In this document: positions 8,991-18,775 of the stretch, one piece after another
How positions within the stretch are numbered: the stretch's first letter is position 1
How the letters are laid out: each line of letters begins with the position of its first letter
Source of the DNA: Thermoproteota archaeon
Lineage (GTDB): Archaea > Thermoproteota > Thermoprotei_A > EX4484-217-1
Direction of reading: 5' to 3'
Length of the DNA stretch: 64,000 nucleotides
Assembly (NCBI GenBank): GCA_029258915.1
Contig: JAPDJU010000008.1
Location: forward strand, 33,827-97,826
Translations under genes and position numbers: made by a program
The notes under the pieces: model-generated
What the model was told of the DNA's origin: nothing
Database searches by the model: none
What the model saw: the letters and a program-made list of their open reading frames with translations, nothing else

Positions 8991-8991
8991 A

Positions 8992-9255
8992 ATGTCTAAG
9001 GTTAAGGTCTTTAGAGTTGAAGGTCAAATGCTTATAGGTCATGATGAGTTTCCTAGAGTGCAAAAATTCGTAAAGGATGTTAGAGCTGTTAAACCCGAAG
9101 ATGCTATAGAAATAGTTTACTCAGAATTAGGAAGTAGACATAAAGTAAAAAGAAAACATATAAGAATACTAAAGGTATATGAAATAACCCCTGAAGAAAG
9201 TAAAGACCCTAACATCTATAAGCTAAGTCTGTTAGACAAAATAGTTCTAACATAG
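8992..9255 (+). CDS. rpl18a: Ribosomal protein L18Ae/LX
   Basis: An 87-residue archaeal LX protein, related to one half of eukaryotic L18a. It shows KVFRVEGQMLIGHDEFPRVQ and a later SELGSRHKVKRKHIRI block, both conserved in LX. The gene follows aIF6 with a single base between stop and ATG and precedes prefoldin alpha, matching the TACK gene order. It is not universal in archaea. Confidence 0.93.
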   Translation: MSKVKVFRVEGQMLIGHDEFPRVQKFVKDVRAVKPEDAIEIVYSELGSRHKVKRKHIRILKVYEITPEESKDPNIYKLSLLDKIVLT

Positions 9256-9281
9256 AATACATCGACTTATTGGTGCTTATC

Positions 9282-9737
9282 ATGTCTAAAAGCGCTAAGT
9301 TAGAGGCTAGACTAAGAGAAGACTTAGAAAGACATATTGTAGAGCTTCAAAACTTACAAGCACAGTATGATGCATTTAAAGCAAGTTTTGATGCGTTACT
9401 ATCGATGCTTAGCGAGGTAAAAGTTGTTAAGGAGGAGCTGAAAACACTATCTCAGCTTAGCAAAGGCGAGAAAATCCTAATACCCTTAGGAAATAGGGTT
9501 TTTATAAAAGCCGAAATAGTTGATCCAACGAAAACTCTTTTCAATCTTGGAGGAGGAGTTTACGCTATCTTGAAACCAAGAGAAGCTGAAGAGAAGCTAA
9601 CAGAATATGAAAAAGATTTAAGTGAAAAACTAAACAGGATACAGAAAGAACTAACAGAGACTGCAAGAAAAATAGCAATAATACAAAATGCTATCAAGAG
9701 AATACAAGAGAAGATTGAGAAAAAGCAGAAGAAATAG
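9282..9737 (+). CDS. pfdA: Prefoldin alpha subunit
   Basis: Subunit of the hexameric prefoldin chaperone that passes unfolded proteins to the thermosome. The protein has two long coiled-coil helices (residues 5-55 and about 105-150) joined by a beta hairpin region GEKILIPLGNRVFIKAEI and LFNLGGGVYA, the alpha-prefoldin pattern. ATG 9282 is chosen (MSKSAKLEARL); a GTG at 9270 would add four residues. It sits between LX and ftsY. Confidence 0.92.
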   Translation: MSKSAKLEARLREDLERHIVELQNLQAQYDAFKASFDALLSMLSEVKVVKEELKTLSQLSKGEKILIPLGNRVFIKAEIVDPTKTLFNLGGGVYAILKPREAEEKLTEYEKDLSEKLNRIQKELTETARKIAIIQNAIKRIQEKIEKKQKK

Positions 9738-9770
9738 AAAAGATAATCTGCATTCTGAGGAGTAATTAGA

Positions 9771-10670
9771 TTGTTTGAAGGGCTAAGAAGAATATTTAGA
9801 GGTTTAACCGAAAAAATTTCAGGTAAAATTTCTAAGAAAACATTAACTGAAATACTTGACGAAATATTTTTAGAACTTGTAGAGTGCGATGTAGCTTATG
9901 TTGTTGCTGAAAAAATTGTTGAAGAAATACGTTTAAGATACGAAGAGAGACCATTTAAAAACCACAATGAGGTACTTAATGTTTTAAAAGAAATAATTCT
10001 AAACATATTAGAAAAAGCTAGTAACCAAAATTTCATAAATGAAATAACTAAACATGCTTCAAAGAAAAAACCCGTCACTATAGTTTTCTTAGGCATTAAT
10101 GGTGTTGGAAAAACAACTACCATAGCAAAAATAGCTAAGAAGCTTAGAGACCATGGTTTTAAGGTGGTTCTTTCAGCAGCCGATACTTATAGAGCTGGAG
10201 CACAGGAGCAGATAGAATATCATGCTAAAAAACTAAATCTTCCAATAATTAAGCATAAGTACGGTAGTGACCCAGCCGCTGTCGCTTATGATACTGTACG
10301 TTACGCCGAGAATAGAGGGCTTGATGTAGTTCTTATAGACACTGCAGGTAGAATGCATACAGACATAGACCTGGTTAATGAGTTAAAGAAAATAGTCAGA
10401 GTTGTCGAACCTGATTTTAAAACGCTGGTTGTAGATGCTCTCACAGGAAATGATGCATTAGAACAGGCTAAAATGTTTAATGAACAAGTAGGTGTAGATA
10501 ACATAGTCATAGCTAAAATGGATGCTGATGTTAAAGGCGGTGTAGCTCTATCATTAGCTTACGTGATACAAAAACCAATAGTCTTTATAGGTGTGGGACA
10601 AAAATACGATGACCTCGAAAAATTTGACCCGCAGAAAATAGTTTCTCTAATAATTAGTGAGGCTAAATAG
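9771..10670 (+). CDS. ftsY: Signal recognition particle receptor FtsY
   Basis: GTPase receptor that docks SRP-bound ribosomes at the membrane. The 299 residues comprise a short N domain and the G domain with P-loop GINGVGKTTTIAKIA near residue 108, AADTYRAGAQEQ, DTAGRMHTD, TGNDALEQA and AKMDADVKGG, all SRP-GTPase motifs. The long acidic A domain of some bacteria is absent, as usual in archaea. It starts with TTG at 9771 after a GAGGAG site. It overlaps no gene but is four bases from dtdA. Confidence 0.96.
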   Translation: MFEGLRRIFRGLTEKISGKISKKTLTEILDEIFLELVECDVAYVVAEKIVEEIRLRYEERPFKNHNEVLNVLKEIILNILEKASNQNFINEITKHASKKKPVTIVFLGINGVGKTTTIAKIAKKLRDHGFKVVLSAADTYRAGAQEQIEYHAKKLNLPIIKHKYGSDPAAVAYDTVRYAENRGLDVVLIDTAGRMHTDIDLVNELKKIVRVVEPDFKTLVVDALTGNDALEQAKMFNEQVGVDNIVIAKMDADVKGGVALSLAYVIQKPIVFIGVGQKYDDLEKFDPQKIVSLIISEAK

Positions 10671-10674
10671 CAGT

Positions 10675-11520
10675 ATGTTTGAAGCTAGGTATGCTCTAAT
10701 ATTTTCTATAAAAGACGATGCTGGAGTAAATATTGCTAAAAGAATATCTGAATTAGAGCATTGCGAAAAAGTAAGTATAAGTGGTGAAGCTATAGTCAGT
10801 TTACTTTACATCCCTAAATACGATGCTTACTTAGCCTCATTTAGAGACGACATAGTTTATGTAAACTATGTTGATAAATACTTCAAAGTAAATTACTACA
10901 TTTATCTTTCAAGACATAGTAGTATGAGACAAATAAAATCATTGACAGTGCATTATACGGGGAACGTAAGTAAAGAAAAAGCCTATGGTGCTAATCCTAG
11001 AGAGCTTTCAAAAACATATCCTCCTTTAGCGAAAACTATTATTTCAAACGTAAGAAAATTTGCTAGAGAACTATGTGTAGATAATGTATATGAGGTAGTG
11101 TATGAAGCTACGCATCACGGTCCAACAAATCTTAGTAAACCTTTAATTTTTGTAGAAATAGGAAGTTCCCCCAGCGAATGGAAAAGCAAGAAAGCAGCGA
11201 TAACCATAGCTAAAGCTGTATTACATTCTCTAAAAGATGTAGAAAATTACAGGAACTGTGTAGGCGTTATAGGTATTGGTGGAGGTCATTACTCAAGAAA
11301 ACATACAGAATATTGTTTAAAAACCGAAGTATGTTATAGCCATATTTTCTCAAAACATGTTCTAAGCATGGTTGATAACGGAATTTTAAAGCAGGCACTT
11401 AGCAAAACCCTTCACCCGATAAACCAAGTAATTATAGAGAAGAAAGGTGCAAAGTCTTCGTTTAAAAAGCTAATAGAGGCTTTTGCTCAAGAAGCAGGGT
11501 TAATGGTAAAATATATTTAA
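10675..11520 (+). CDS. dtdA: D-aminoacyl-tRNA deacylase (DtdA/GEK1 type)
   Basis: Removes D-amino acids mis-attached to tRNA. The archaeal/plant GEK1-type family is recognised from SRHSS, LTVHYTGN, a conserved YEATHHGPT block and EIGSSPSEW, together with the GIGGGHYSRKHT segment. The 281 residues from ATG 10675 fit the family; a GTG at 10657 inside ftsY is also in frame. Its location right after ftsY makes it part of the same translation-related transcript. Confidence 0.92.
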   Translation: MFEARYALIFSIKDDAGVNIAKRISELEHCEKVSISGEAIVSLLYIPKYDAYLASFRDDIVYVNYVDKYFKVNYYIYLSRHSSMRQIKSLTVHYTGNVSKEKAYGANPRELSKTYPPLAKTIISNVRKFARELCVDNVYEVVYEATHHGPTNLSKPLIFVEIGSSPSEWKSKKAAITIAKAVLHSLKDVENYRNCVGVIGIGGGHYSRKHTEYCLKTEVCYSHIFSKHVLSMVDNGILKQALSKTLHPINQVIIEKKGAKSSFKKLIEAFAQEAGLMVKYI

Positions 11521-11622
11521 ATACTATCTTCAATTAGGAGTGGAACAATAGTAGAATTTAAAAGTTAAATACCTTATATGCTATCCTACAGAGTGTCTAG
11601 ATTAGGACTCGAGTTGGGGTAA

Positions 11623-11802
11623 ATGAAACTTTCAGAAATACTAACAATGTGGAAGAAAATAGTAATACTTTCAAGAAAGCCTGATAGGGAAGAGTACGTA
11701 CTCTCAATGAAAATATCGCTATTAGCATTCTTTCTCATAGGAAGCATTGCTTATTTAGTAAAATTAGTTGCTTATCTCTTATCAAGGCTCTTTGGGGCAT
11801 AA
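11623..11802 (+). CDS. secE: Protein translocase subunit SecE (Sec61 gamma)
   Basis: A 59-residue single-span membrane protein: an amphipathic N-terminal helix (MKLSEILTMWKKIVILSRKP), the conserved RKPDREEY hinge and one transmembrane helix (MKISLLAFFLIGSIAYLVKL). This is the standard SecE/Sec61-gamma layout, and secE before spt5 and L11 is a widespread archaeal order. It starts at ATG 11623 and stops four bases before spt5. TATA-like TTTAAAAG near 11556 is a candidate operon promoter. Confidence 0.93.
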   Translation: MKLSEILTMWKKIVILSRKPDREEYVLSMKISLLAFFLIGSIAYLVKLVAYLLSRLFGA

Positions 11803-11806
11803 AGTT

Positions 11807-12286
11807 ATGAGTTCAAGAAAATTACCTTCAAGGTTTTATGCTGTAAGAACAACAGCAGGTCAAGAGATTAATGTAGCAATATTAGTCTATAATAGGGTCA
11901 GAAGCGGGAACATAGGTGTTAAATCTGTAATTGTTCCCCCTAATGCTAAAGGATACATTATAGTTGAAGCTCCTGGACCTAATGTAATATATAGTGCAAT
12001 TCAAGACCTTAAACACGTAAAGGGATTGGTAGCTGGAATATTTAGTGACGACGACATTCAAAGAGTCCTTATACCTAAATCACCGCTAATAGGGCTTAAG
12101 GAAGGAGATATCGTCGAAATAATTGCAGGTCCATTTAAAGGTATGAAGGCTAAGATAATAAGAATTGATATTAATAAGAATGAAGCAGTATTGAACATTT
12201 TGGAGTCATCATACCCATTACAGATCATGGTTTCAGGAGACTATGTTAAGCCTGTCAGAAAAATGTCGCAGGAGGAATTAAGGTAG
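11807..12286 (+). CDS. spt5: Transcription elongation factor Spt5/NusG
   Basis: Processivity factor that, with Spt4, clamps RNA polymerase. Residues 1-90 form the NGN domain (FYAVRTTAGQE start, IVEAPG, VKGLVAGIF) and residues about 95-150 the KOW domain (LKEGDIVEIIAGPFKGMKAKI). ATG 11807 follows the secE stop by four bases; upstream in-frame codons lie inside secE. The gene runs directly into L11 with no gap. Confidence 0.95.
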   Translation: MSSRKLPSRFYAVRTTAGQEINVAILVYNRVRSGNIGVKSVIVPPNAKGYIIVEAPGPNVIYSAIQDLKHVKGLVAGIFSDDDIQRVLIPKSPLIGLKEGDIVEIIAGPFKGMKAKIIRIDINKNEAVLNILESSYPLQIMVSGDYVKPVRKMSQEELR

Positions 12287-12796
12287 ATGCCCAAGGAAAA
12301 AATAGTTAAATTCCTTATTGAAGGAGGTAAAGCCACTCCAGGCCCGCCCATAGGCCCTACATTAGGCCCCTTAGGGATAAACGTAGTAAAAGTGGTTAAC
12401 AAAATAAACGAACTAACCGCTCAATATAAGGGATTAACGATTCCAGTAAGAGTGATAGTTGATACTGAAACTAAGAAGTTTAAAATTGAAGTAGGTGTAC
12501 CGACGACCACGGCTCTACTTTTAAAGGCAGTTAATGCTTCGGAACCGTCCGGAGATCCGGCGCATAGGAAGATAGGTGATTTGCCTTTAGAAAAAATTGT
12601 TGAAATAGCATTAATGAAGAAGAAGCAGTTGCTAGCAAAAACGATAAAAGGAGCTGTAAAGACAATACTTGGCACAGCGAGAGCCATAGGTATAACTGTA
12701 GAAGGTAAAGATCCTAAGATCATTAGCAGGGAAATAGATGAAGGAAAATATGACAACCTATTGGCTAAATATGAAAAAGATTACCTAAGCAACTGA
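12287..12796 (+). CDS. rpl11: Ribosomal protein L11
   Basis: Stalk-base protein of the GTPase-associated centre, binding 23S rRNA with L10/L12. The N-terminal domain has the conserved [20 protein letters not shown] block; the C-terminal RNA-binding domain includes [17 protein letters not shown] and [16 protein letters not shown]. It begins at ATG 12287 directly after the spt5 stop, in the L11-L1-L10-L12 order. Confidence 0.97.
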   Translation: MPKEKIVKFLIEGGKATPGPPIGPTLGPLGINVVKVVNKINELTAQYKGLTIPVRVIVDTETKKFKIEVGVPTTTALLLKAVNASEPSGDPAHRKIGDLPLEKIVEIALMKKKQLLAKTIKGAVKTILGTARAIGITVEGKDPKIISREIDEGKYDNLLAKYEKDYLSN

Positions 12797-12815
12797 ACTT
12801 TAGGAGGTTTAATAC

Positions 12816-13472
12816 ATGTCCGAAGTTGTAAGTAAAGAAAAAATTAAAGAACTAATAGTTGAAGCTATAGGTAAGAGTAAGAAAAGAAAATTTAAACAAT
12901 CAGTAGAGTTGGTTATTGTTCTTCGAGATGTAGACATTAAGAGCCCTGAAGGAAGGATTAGAGAAACAATTTTCCTACCTTACAAACCAAATAAGGATAT
13001 TAAAATATGTGTTGTTGCCGAAGGAGACATGGCTATAAAGGCTAAAGAGGCAGGAGCTTATAGAGTAATAACACGTGATGATCTCAAGGTACTTTCTGAA
13101 AATAGAAAAGCAGCTAAGAAATTAGCTAGAGAGTGTGAATGGGTACTAGTAAGAACAGATTTAATGGGCTTAGCTGGTAGAATTTTAGGACCTGCATTAG
13201 GTCCTAGAGGTAAAATCCCTGTCCCTGTACCAATAAATACCAACATAACTGCTCTCATAGAGACTTATAAGAAAGCAGTCTATGTTAGAACAAAAGACCA
13301 GCCTCAAATTATGGCAAGAATAGGAACAGAAGATATGGATGTTGAGCAGCTTACCGAAAATGCTTTAGCGATAATCTCTACTATCTCAGCTAAACTTAAG
13401 AATCCCAAATACAACATAGCGAAAATAGTTGTTAAAACAACAATGGGCCCAGCAGTGGAATATAAGAGGTGA
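12816..13472 (+). CDS. rpl1: Ribosomal protein L1
   Basis: Forms the mobile L1 stalk that moves E-site tRNA, and in many archaea binds its own mRNA. The 218 residues show FKQSVELVIVLRDVDIKSPE at the start, LVRTDLMGLAGRILGPALGP and RGKIPVPVP in the middle, and the terminal KTTMGPAVEYK. The ATG follows an AGGAGG site. Its stop overlaps the GTG start of L10 by four bases. Confidence 0.97.
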   Translation: MSEVVSKEKIKELIVEAIGKSKKRKFKQSVELVIVLRDVDIKSPEGRIRETIFLPYKPNKDIKICVVAEGDMAIKAKEAGAYRVITRDDLKVLSENRKAAKKLARECEWVLVRTDLMGLAGRILGPALGPRGKIPVPVPINTNITALIETYKKAVYVRTKDQPQIMARIGTEDMDVEQLTENALAIISTISAKLKNPKYNIAKIVVKTTMGPAVEYKR

Positions 13473-14476
13473 CATTATTGGTAATAGTTAGAGGTAGAGT
13501 AAGGAAAATTCCTGAGTGGAAAAGAAAAGAAGTAGAGCTTCTAACAAGGCTTCTCAAAGAGCATAGAGTAGTAGCTGTAGCAGATCTAACTAAATTACCT
13601 TCGGCACAGCTTCAAGAGATACGAAAAACTCTTAGAAATAAAGTCTATATGCGAGTCGTCAAGAATACGTTAATGTCTAAAGCAATAGATGAAGTATTAA
13701 ATGTAAGAAAGAATATAGCTAAGTTAAAGGATTATCTTAAAGGTTCAAATGTATTCCTGTTTACAAACATGAACCCGTTTGAACTATACATGCTACTTGA
13801 AAAATACAAGATACCAGCATACGCTAAACCAGGCGATGTAGCTGAAAAAGAAATAATTATACCTGCTGGAAATACGGGCATACCTCCAGGACCAATATTT
13901 AGCGTTTTCGGGAAGCTAAAAATACCTACTAAAGTTCAAGAAGGAACAATATGGGTGACAAAGGATACAGTAGTTGCTAAACCCGGAGACAAAATCTCTA
14001 CAGAACTTGCTTCTCTGCTTCAAAAGCTAGAAATAATGCCTATGGAAATAGGGTTAAGGCTTAAAGTAGTTTATGAGGATGGCATCATACTTGAACCTAA
14101 GGATCTAAAAATAAACATCAAAGAATACAAGGAGAAAATAAGAGAAGCACTCATAAGTGCATATAAGCTAGGCGTTGAAGTTGCATTCCCCGAGAAAGAA
14201 ATAATAGAGTTAACGCTGCTAAAAGCTCAGTTAAATGCCTTAGCTTTAGCTATAGAAACAGCGTTTATAACCCCTGAAACATTACCTTACATGCTATCTA
14301 AAGCAACATTATTAGCAAACATTTTAGCATCTAATATTGCATCTAAGGCGCCTGAACTTGAACTTGGAGTAGCAACACCAAAGCCTAAAAAAGAAGAGGA
14401 AAAGGGTAAAGAGGAAAAAATAGAAAAAGAAGAAGAGGAAGAATTAGCTGCCGGTCTTGAAGCATTATTCGGATAG
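13469..14476 (+). CDS. rpl10: Ribosomal protein L10 (P0)
   Basis: Anchors the L12 dimers on the stalk. The 335 residues contain the rRNA-binding domain (YMRVVKNTLMSKAID), the archaeal/eukaryotic insertion (GNTGIPPGPIFSVFGKLKIPTK region), helical L12-binding spine and an acidic lysine/glutamate tail ending [12 protein letters not shown]. That tail is nearly identical to the end of L12, the element that recruits translation factors. It begins at GTG 13469 overlapping the L1 stop. Confidence 0.96.
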   Translation: MTLLVIVRGRVRKIPEWKRKEVELLTRLLKEHRVVAVADLTKLPSAQLQEIRKTLRNKVYMRVVKNTLMSKAIDEVLNVRKNIAKLKDYLKGSNVFLFTNMNPFELYMLLEKYKIPAYAKPGDVAEKEIIIPAGNTGIPPGPIFSVFGKLKIPTKVQEGTIWVTKDTVVAKPGDKISTELASLLQKLEIMPMEIGLRLKVVYEDGIILEPKDLKINIKEYKEKIREALISAYKLGVEVAFPEKEIIELTLLKAQLNALALAIETAFITPETLPYMLSKATLLANILASNIASKAPELELGVATPKPKKEEEKGKEEKIEKEEEEELAAGLEALFG

Positions 14477-14582
14477 TAACATGTGAAATACTAAACATTT
14501 AAATACTTAAACAACTTCCTTACCTTTGACCTCTGGGAGGTGATGAGAAATAGAATACATCTATGCCAGTTTACTCTTACAC

Positions 14583-14870
14583 ATGGCTAAAAGAGAAATA
14601 AATGAGGAAAATGTTAAAAAAGTTCTTGAAGCAGCCGGAATAGAAGCTAATGACATAAAAGTAAAGGCACTAGTGGCTGCTTTAAAAGAAGTCGATATCG
14701 ACGAGGTCATTAGAAGCGCAGCAGTACCAATGGCAGTCCCAGCAGCAGCACCTGCTGCTTCACTAGCTGAAGCGGAGAAAAAGGAGAAGAAAGAAGAGGA
14801 AAAGAAGGAGGAAAAGAAAGAAGTTTCTGAGGAAGAAATAGCGGCAGGTTTAGAGGCACTGTTCGGATAG
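14583..14870 (+). CDS. rpl12: Ribosomal protein L12 (P1 type)
   Basis: Archaeal stalk protein of 95 residues: an N-terminal dimerisation/L10-binding domain ([19 protein letters not shown]), an alanine/proline hinge and a charged tail ending [12 protein letters not shown]. The 106-bp gap after L10 carries TTTAAATA near 14499 and a GGGAGGTGATG just before an unused region, so L12 may have its own promoter, which would help produce the several copies needed per ribosome. Confidence 0.96.
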   Translation: MAKREINEENVKKVLEAAGIEANDIKVKALVAALKEVDIDEVIRSAAVPMAVPAAAPAASLAEAEKKEKKEEEKKEEKKEVSEEEIAAGLEALFG

Positions 14871-14967
14871 TTTTAAACAATAAAATTATTAACTTTAGGC
14901 TAAGCGGAAAGAGTTTATTTTAGTTCTTTTACATTTCTATTTGTAGTTTACTGTGGTGTAATATGGT

Positions 14968-17715
14968 ATGAAGGTTAGTGAGAAAGAATTTAAACTAAAA
15001 TTTTTTGAAGAACAAGGGTTTATAAGAAAGCAGTGTCCTAAATGCGGTTCCTGGTTCTGGACTTTAGATAGGAAGCAGATTTATTGCAATGATGCTCCAT
15101 GTATCGAGTACACATTTTATAATCTAGACTATAAAGCGCCATACTTAACAGTGCATGGTTCGAGAGAAACTTTCATAAGGTTTTTCCAAAAACATGGACA
15201 TACACCTATTGAGCCAAAACCCGTTGTGGCACGTTGGAGAGAAGACCTGTACTTAACCATAGCTAGTATTGTTGATTTCCAGCCGTTTGTCACCGATGGT
15301 ACTGTACCTCCTCCAGCAAATCCTCTAGTGGTTTCACAGCCATGTATAAGACTTGAAGACATAGATAATGTTGGAAAGACTGCGGGAAGACATTTGACAT
15401 CCTTTGAAATGGGAGGACATCATGCTTTTAACTATCCTGATAAATACATTTATTGGAAAGACGAAACAGTAAGATATGCCTTTAAATTCTTCACTAAAGA
15501 ACTAGGCGTCAACCCTGAAGACTTAACGTTCAAAGAGTCTTGGTGGGAAGGAGGAGGAAATGCAGGACCGTGTTTTGAAGTAACTGTTGGAGGGCTCGAG
15601 CTAGCAACTCTTGTCTTTATGCAATATAAAGTACGTGGGAACGAGTATATACCTATGCCTATGAAAATTGTAGATACAGGATATGGTATTGAAAGAATCG
15701 CATGGTTTGCTCAAAAAGCACCAACAGGATTTCATGCTGTTTACAGAGACTTAGTTAAGAAATTCTTTGATAGCATAGGTATTGAAGAGCCTTCAAAAGA
15801 TGAAATGTATGTTATTGGAAGACTAGCTTCTCTCATGAAACCAGAGATTCCAGAAACCATAGAAAAATACTACAAGAAAGTATCTGAAGCCTTAGGTTTA
15901 GAATATTCTAAGGTAAAGGGGATTTTAGTCAAGGTAGAGAAGGTCTTCGCAATATTAGACCATACAAGAACCTTATGTTTAATGCTTGCCGATGGTATAG
16001 TGCCTTCAAATACCGGCGAAGGCTATCTGGCTAGATTAGTTGTTAGGAGAGCTTTAAGGGCTCTTGCCAAACTAGGTGCTTCAGTACCTTTAAGCGAACT
16101 AGTTAACTATCAAATAGAGTTTTGGAAGAACGACTTTCCAAGAGTAGGGAAAAGAGCAGATTACATATTAGAAGTTATTGATATCGAGGAGGAGAAATTT
16201 AAAAGAACATTAGAGAAAGGGCTAAGTTATGTTAGAAGATTAATTAGGAGGAAAGGTAGAAAATTAGCCTTAGAAGACCTTATAGAGCTATACGATTCTC
16301 ATGGTATACCTCCAGGTATAGTTGACGAAGTAGCTAAGGAAAAAGGTATTTCGATAACTGTACCTGAAAACTTCTTCTCTATAGTAGCTAAAAGACATGC
16401 TCAGGCGGAAGTGGGAGAGGAAAAACCATTACCTGAAGATATCGTTGTAGAAATAAGTAAGCTTAAACCTACAGAACTCCTTTTCCATAAAGACCCTTAC
16501 ATGAGAGAATTTGTAGGATCAGTAGTATTCTCTAAACCTGGTCTTTTAGTATTAGATAGAACAGCGTTTTACGCTGAAGGTGGGGGACAACTTTCAGATG
16601 TGGGAAAAATAGTGTGGGAGAATGGGGCAGCGAACGTAGTACATGTAATAAAGGTAGGTGATGTAGTTGTTCACAAACTCAAAGAAAACGTTACAGTACC
16701 TATAGGTACTGTAGTTAAAGGGCTTATAGATTGGAATAGAAGATCCATTCTTATGAAACATCATACATCAACACACATAATACTTGGTGCTGCACGTAGG
16801 GTTTTAGGAGAGCATGTATGGCAAGCGGGTGCAGAAAAAAGACCGGACAAAGCCAGGCTTGACATTACGCATCATAAGCCGCTAACTAAAGAGGAAATAA
16901 GGAAGATTGAGGAGCTAGCTAACAATATAGTGTTCGAAGGTAGAAATGTAATAACAAAGTTTATGGATAGAAATGAAGCAGAATCTAAGTATGGTTTAAG
17001 ACTATATCAGGGAGGAGTGCCGCCTGGAAGAACAATACGCATAGTTGAAGTAGAAGACTGGGATGTAGAAGCATGTTTTGGAACACATGTATCTAATACT
17101 AGGGAAATAGGTTTAATAAAAATAATTAATGTTGACAGAATACAGGATGGTGTCATACGGTTAGAATATGTTTCAGGAGAAAAAGCTTTAGAATACATGT
17201 GGAACCTTGAGGACACTTTAGGAGATATAGCTAATAAAATTAATGCTAGTATTAGAGATGTTAAATTGAAAGTAGAAAAGTTGATAAAGGAATATAATGA
17301 GCTGAAAAGGGAACTTAGCGAGTTCAAGAGGGAATGGGTCAGAAACGAAATAGCAAAATTAGCGTCTAAGAAAACTAAAACAACCTGGGGCTTTCTTGTA
17401 GTTGGAAGGTATAAAAACAGAAAAGATGAAGATGTTTTAGAAATAGCTAGCAGAATTCAAGGTAAGCATCCAGATTCCGTAGTGATAGTATATAATATGG
17501 TCGACGACAAGGTTAAAGTGTTAATACTTGTCGGTAAACAAGTCCAAGACAAAGGGATATCAGCAGTTAACGTACTAAGTAAGGTGCTTGGAAAAATAGT
17601 TAAAGGGAAAGGTGGTGGAAGAAAAGATTATGCTGCCGCTTCAGGTAAACCTTTAGTAAACTTTAATGAAATAGTTTCAGCAACACAATCCATTATTTCT
17701 TCTTTTACACCATAA
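14968..17715 (+). CDS. alaS: Alanyl-tRNA synthetase
   Basis: Charges tRNA-Ala. The 915-residue archaeal type starts with an extra Cys4 module (CPKCGSWFW and CNDAPC, residues about 19-46), followed by the class II catalytic core (RWREDLYLTIASIVDFQPF; SFEMGGHHAFN), the tRNA-binding domain, the editing domain with HHTSTH near residue 600 and CFGTHVSNT near 700, and a C-terminal DHHA1-type domain ending in GKGGGRKDYAAASGK. All metal-binding editing residues are present. The ATG lies at 14968. Confidence 0.97.
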   Translation: MKVSEKEFKLKFFEEQGFIRKQCPKCGSWFWTLDRKQIYCNDAPCIEYTFYNLDYKAPYLTVHGSRETFIRFFQKHGHTPIEPKPVVARWREDLYLTIASIVDFQPFVTDGTVPPPANPLVVSQPCIRLEDIDNVGKTAGRHLTSFEMGGHHAFNYPDKYIYWKDETVRYAFKFFTKELGVNPEDLTFKESWWEGGGNAGPCFEVTVGGLELATLVFMQYKVRGNEYIPMPMKIVDTGYGIERIAWFAQKAPTGFHAVYRDLVKKFFDSIGIEEPSKDEMYVIGRLASLMKPEIPETIEKYYKKVSEALGLEYSKVKGILVKVEKVFAILDHTRTLCLMLADGIVPSNTGEGYLARLVVRRALRALAKLGASVPLSELVNYQIEFWKNDFPRVGKRADYILEVIDIEEEKFKRTLEKGLSYVRRLIRRKGRKLALEDLIELYDSHGIPPGIVDEVAKEKGISITVPENFFSIVAKRHAQAEVGEEKPLPEDIVVEISKLKPTELLFHKDPYMREFVGSVVFSKPGLLVLDRTAFYAEGGGQLSDVGKIVWENGAANVVHVIKVGDVVVHKLKENVTVPIGTVVKGLIDWNRRSILMKHHTSTHIILGAARRVLGEHVWQAGAEKRPDKARLDITHHKPLTKEEIRKIEELANNIVFEGRNVITKFMDRNEAESKYGLRLYQGGVPPGRTIRIVEVEDWDVEACFGTHVSNTREIGLIKIINVDRIQDGVIRLEYVSGEKALEYMWNLEDTLGDIANKINASIRDVKLKVEKLIKEYNELKRELSEFKREWVRNEIAKLASKKTKTTWGFLVVGRYKNRKDEDVLEIASRIQGKHPDSVVIVYNMVDDKVKVLILVGKQVQDKGISAVNVLSKVLGKIVKGKGGGRKDYAAASGKPLVNFNEIVSATQSIISSFTP

Positions 17716-17737
17716 TCTGACTTTAGGTATAAAAGTA

Positions 17738-18436
17738 TTGCTTAAAGGACTTAAAATTAAGATAAGGAGGGAGCTTGTAGAGGCAATTAAAGACTATAAG
17801 TATCTTCTCAACAGGAGTTATTCTATGAAAAACAGCTTAGAAATTGTTGTTAAACGTTATTTCCTAAATAATATCGAGCGAATGATACTTTATAGATGCA
17901 TCCACTCCGAAGATATTGTAAAACAGGTTGTAAAGAAAATAGTGAATCCATGCAATATAAAAGGAGAAATGCTGCTTATAGATGGGTTTAATGTACTTAT
18001 AACGGTAGATACCGCTTTCAGCGGGGGTCATGTATTTTTAAGCGATGATAGCTTATTGAGAGATGTGAGTAAGTCCATTAGGAAGTTTAGCTTTAGTAAA
18101 GATAAACATGGAGAAGAACTAGAATTAATAATTAGAGAAGCCCATGCTTTACAGCCTTCCAAAATAATTTTCTTTTATGATAAACAGGTAAGTTATAGTG
18201 GTGAAATAGCTTCTTTAACTAGAAAGCTTGGAGAAAAAATAGGTTGCAATATAGAAACCATAGTAAGTGACAGAAACGATAAAACACTTATTACATATTC
18301 TGAAAAGGGAGTAGTTTCATCAAGTGACATAGTGATATTATTAAAAGCAAAGAAGGTATTTGACCTAGCAAAACATATAATAGCCAAGTGGAAGCCTGAA
18401 AATATAATAGACATCATAAGTCTAAGTAAGAATTGA
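17738..18436 (+). CDS. DUF434-family protein
   Basis: A 232-residue protein matching my recollection of the archaeal DUF434 family: an N-terminal helical part with DYKYLLNRSYSMKNSLEIV and a PIN-like alpha/beta part (LLIDGFNVLITVDTAFSGGHVFLSDDSLLRD; RDVSKSIRKF; LSDRNDKTL type acidic residues). Asp residues at 87 (IDGFN), about 111 and 187 are placed as nuclease-like metal ligands. Function is not established. It starts with TTG at 17738, 22 bp after alaS, and probably shares its transcript. Confidence 0.75.
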   Translation: MLKGLKIKIRRELVEAIKDYKYLLNRSYSMKNSLEIVVKRYFLNNIERMILYRCIHSEDIVKQVVKKIVNPCNIKGEMLLIDGFNVLITVDTAFSGGHVFLSDDSLLRDVSKSIRKFSFSKDKHGEELELIIREAHALQPSKIIFFYDKQVSYSGEIASLTRKLGEKIGCNIETIVSDRNDKTLITYSEKGVVSSSDIVILLKAKKVFDLAKHIIAKWKPENIIDIISLSKN

Positions 18437-18489
18437 AAAATGTAAAATAAAGTTTAAAACTATAACTTTAGAAACTAAAAGGTGAACAG

Positions 18490-18567
18490 GGGCCCGTGGC
18501 CTAGCCTGGATAGGGCACCGGCCTTCTAAGCCGGGGGTCCGGGGTTCGAATCCCCGCGGGCCCGCCA
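18490..18567 (+). tRNA. tRNA-Arg (TCT anticodon), CCA encoded
   Basis: GGGCCCG at 18490-18496 pairs with CGGGCCC at 18557-18563; discriminator G and CCA follow. Anticodon stem CCGGC/GCCGG encloses CTTCTAA, anticodon TCT. T arm CGGGG-TTCGAAT-CCCCG is perfect. No intron. An AT-rich TTTAAAAC lies about 38 bases upstream as a possible TATA box. Confidence 0.97.
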
Positions 18568-18775
18568 ACTGTTTTAACATACCTTACATAAATGCATGTT
18601 TTTCTTAAGCTAATAAGACTCTGTCCAATAACTGGTCTTTTTAATTAATTTCTTAAAACTAAGAAACATCATTCTCTAGTTTTGTTTTAGAGAAATCTTT
18701 AAAATGGGATCAACCGGTCCGTGAACTCATCACTTATCAGAGCCGAATCCGCTATCATCTCCCTATTATAACATT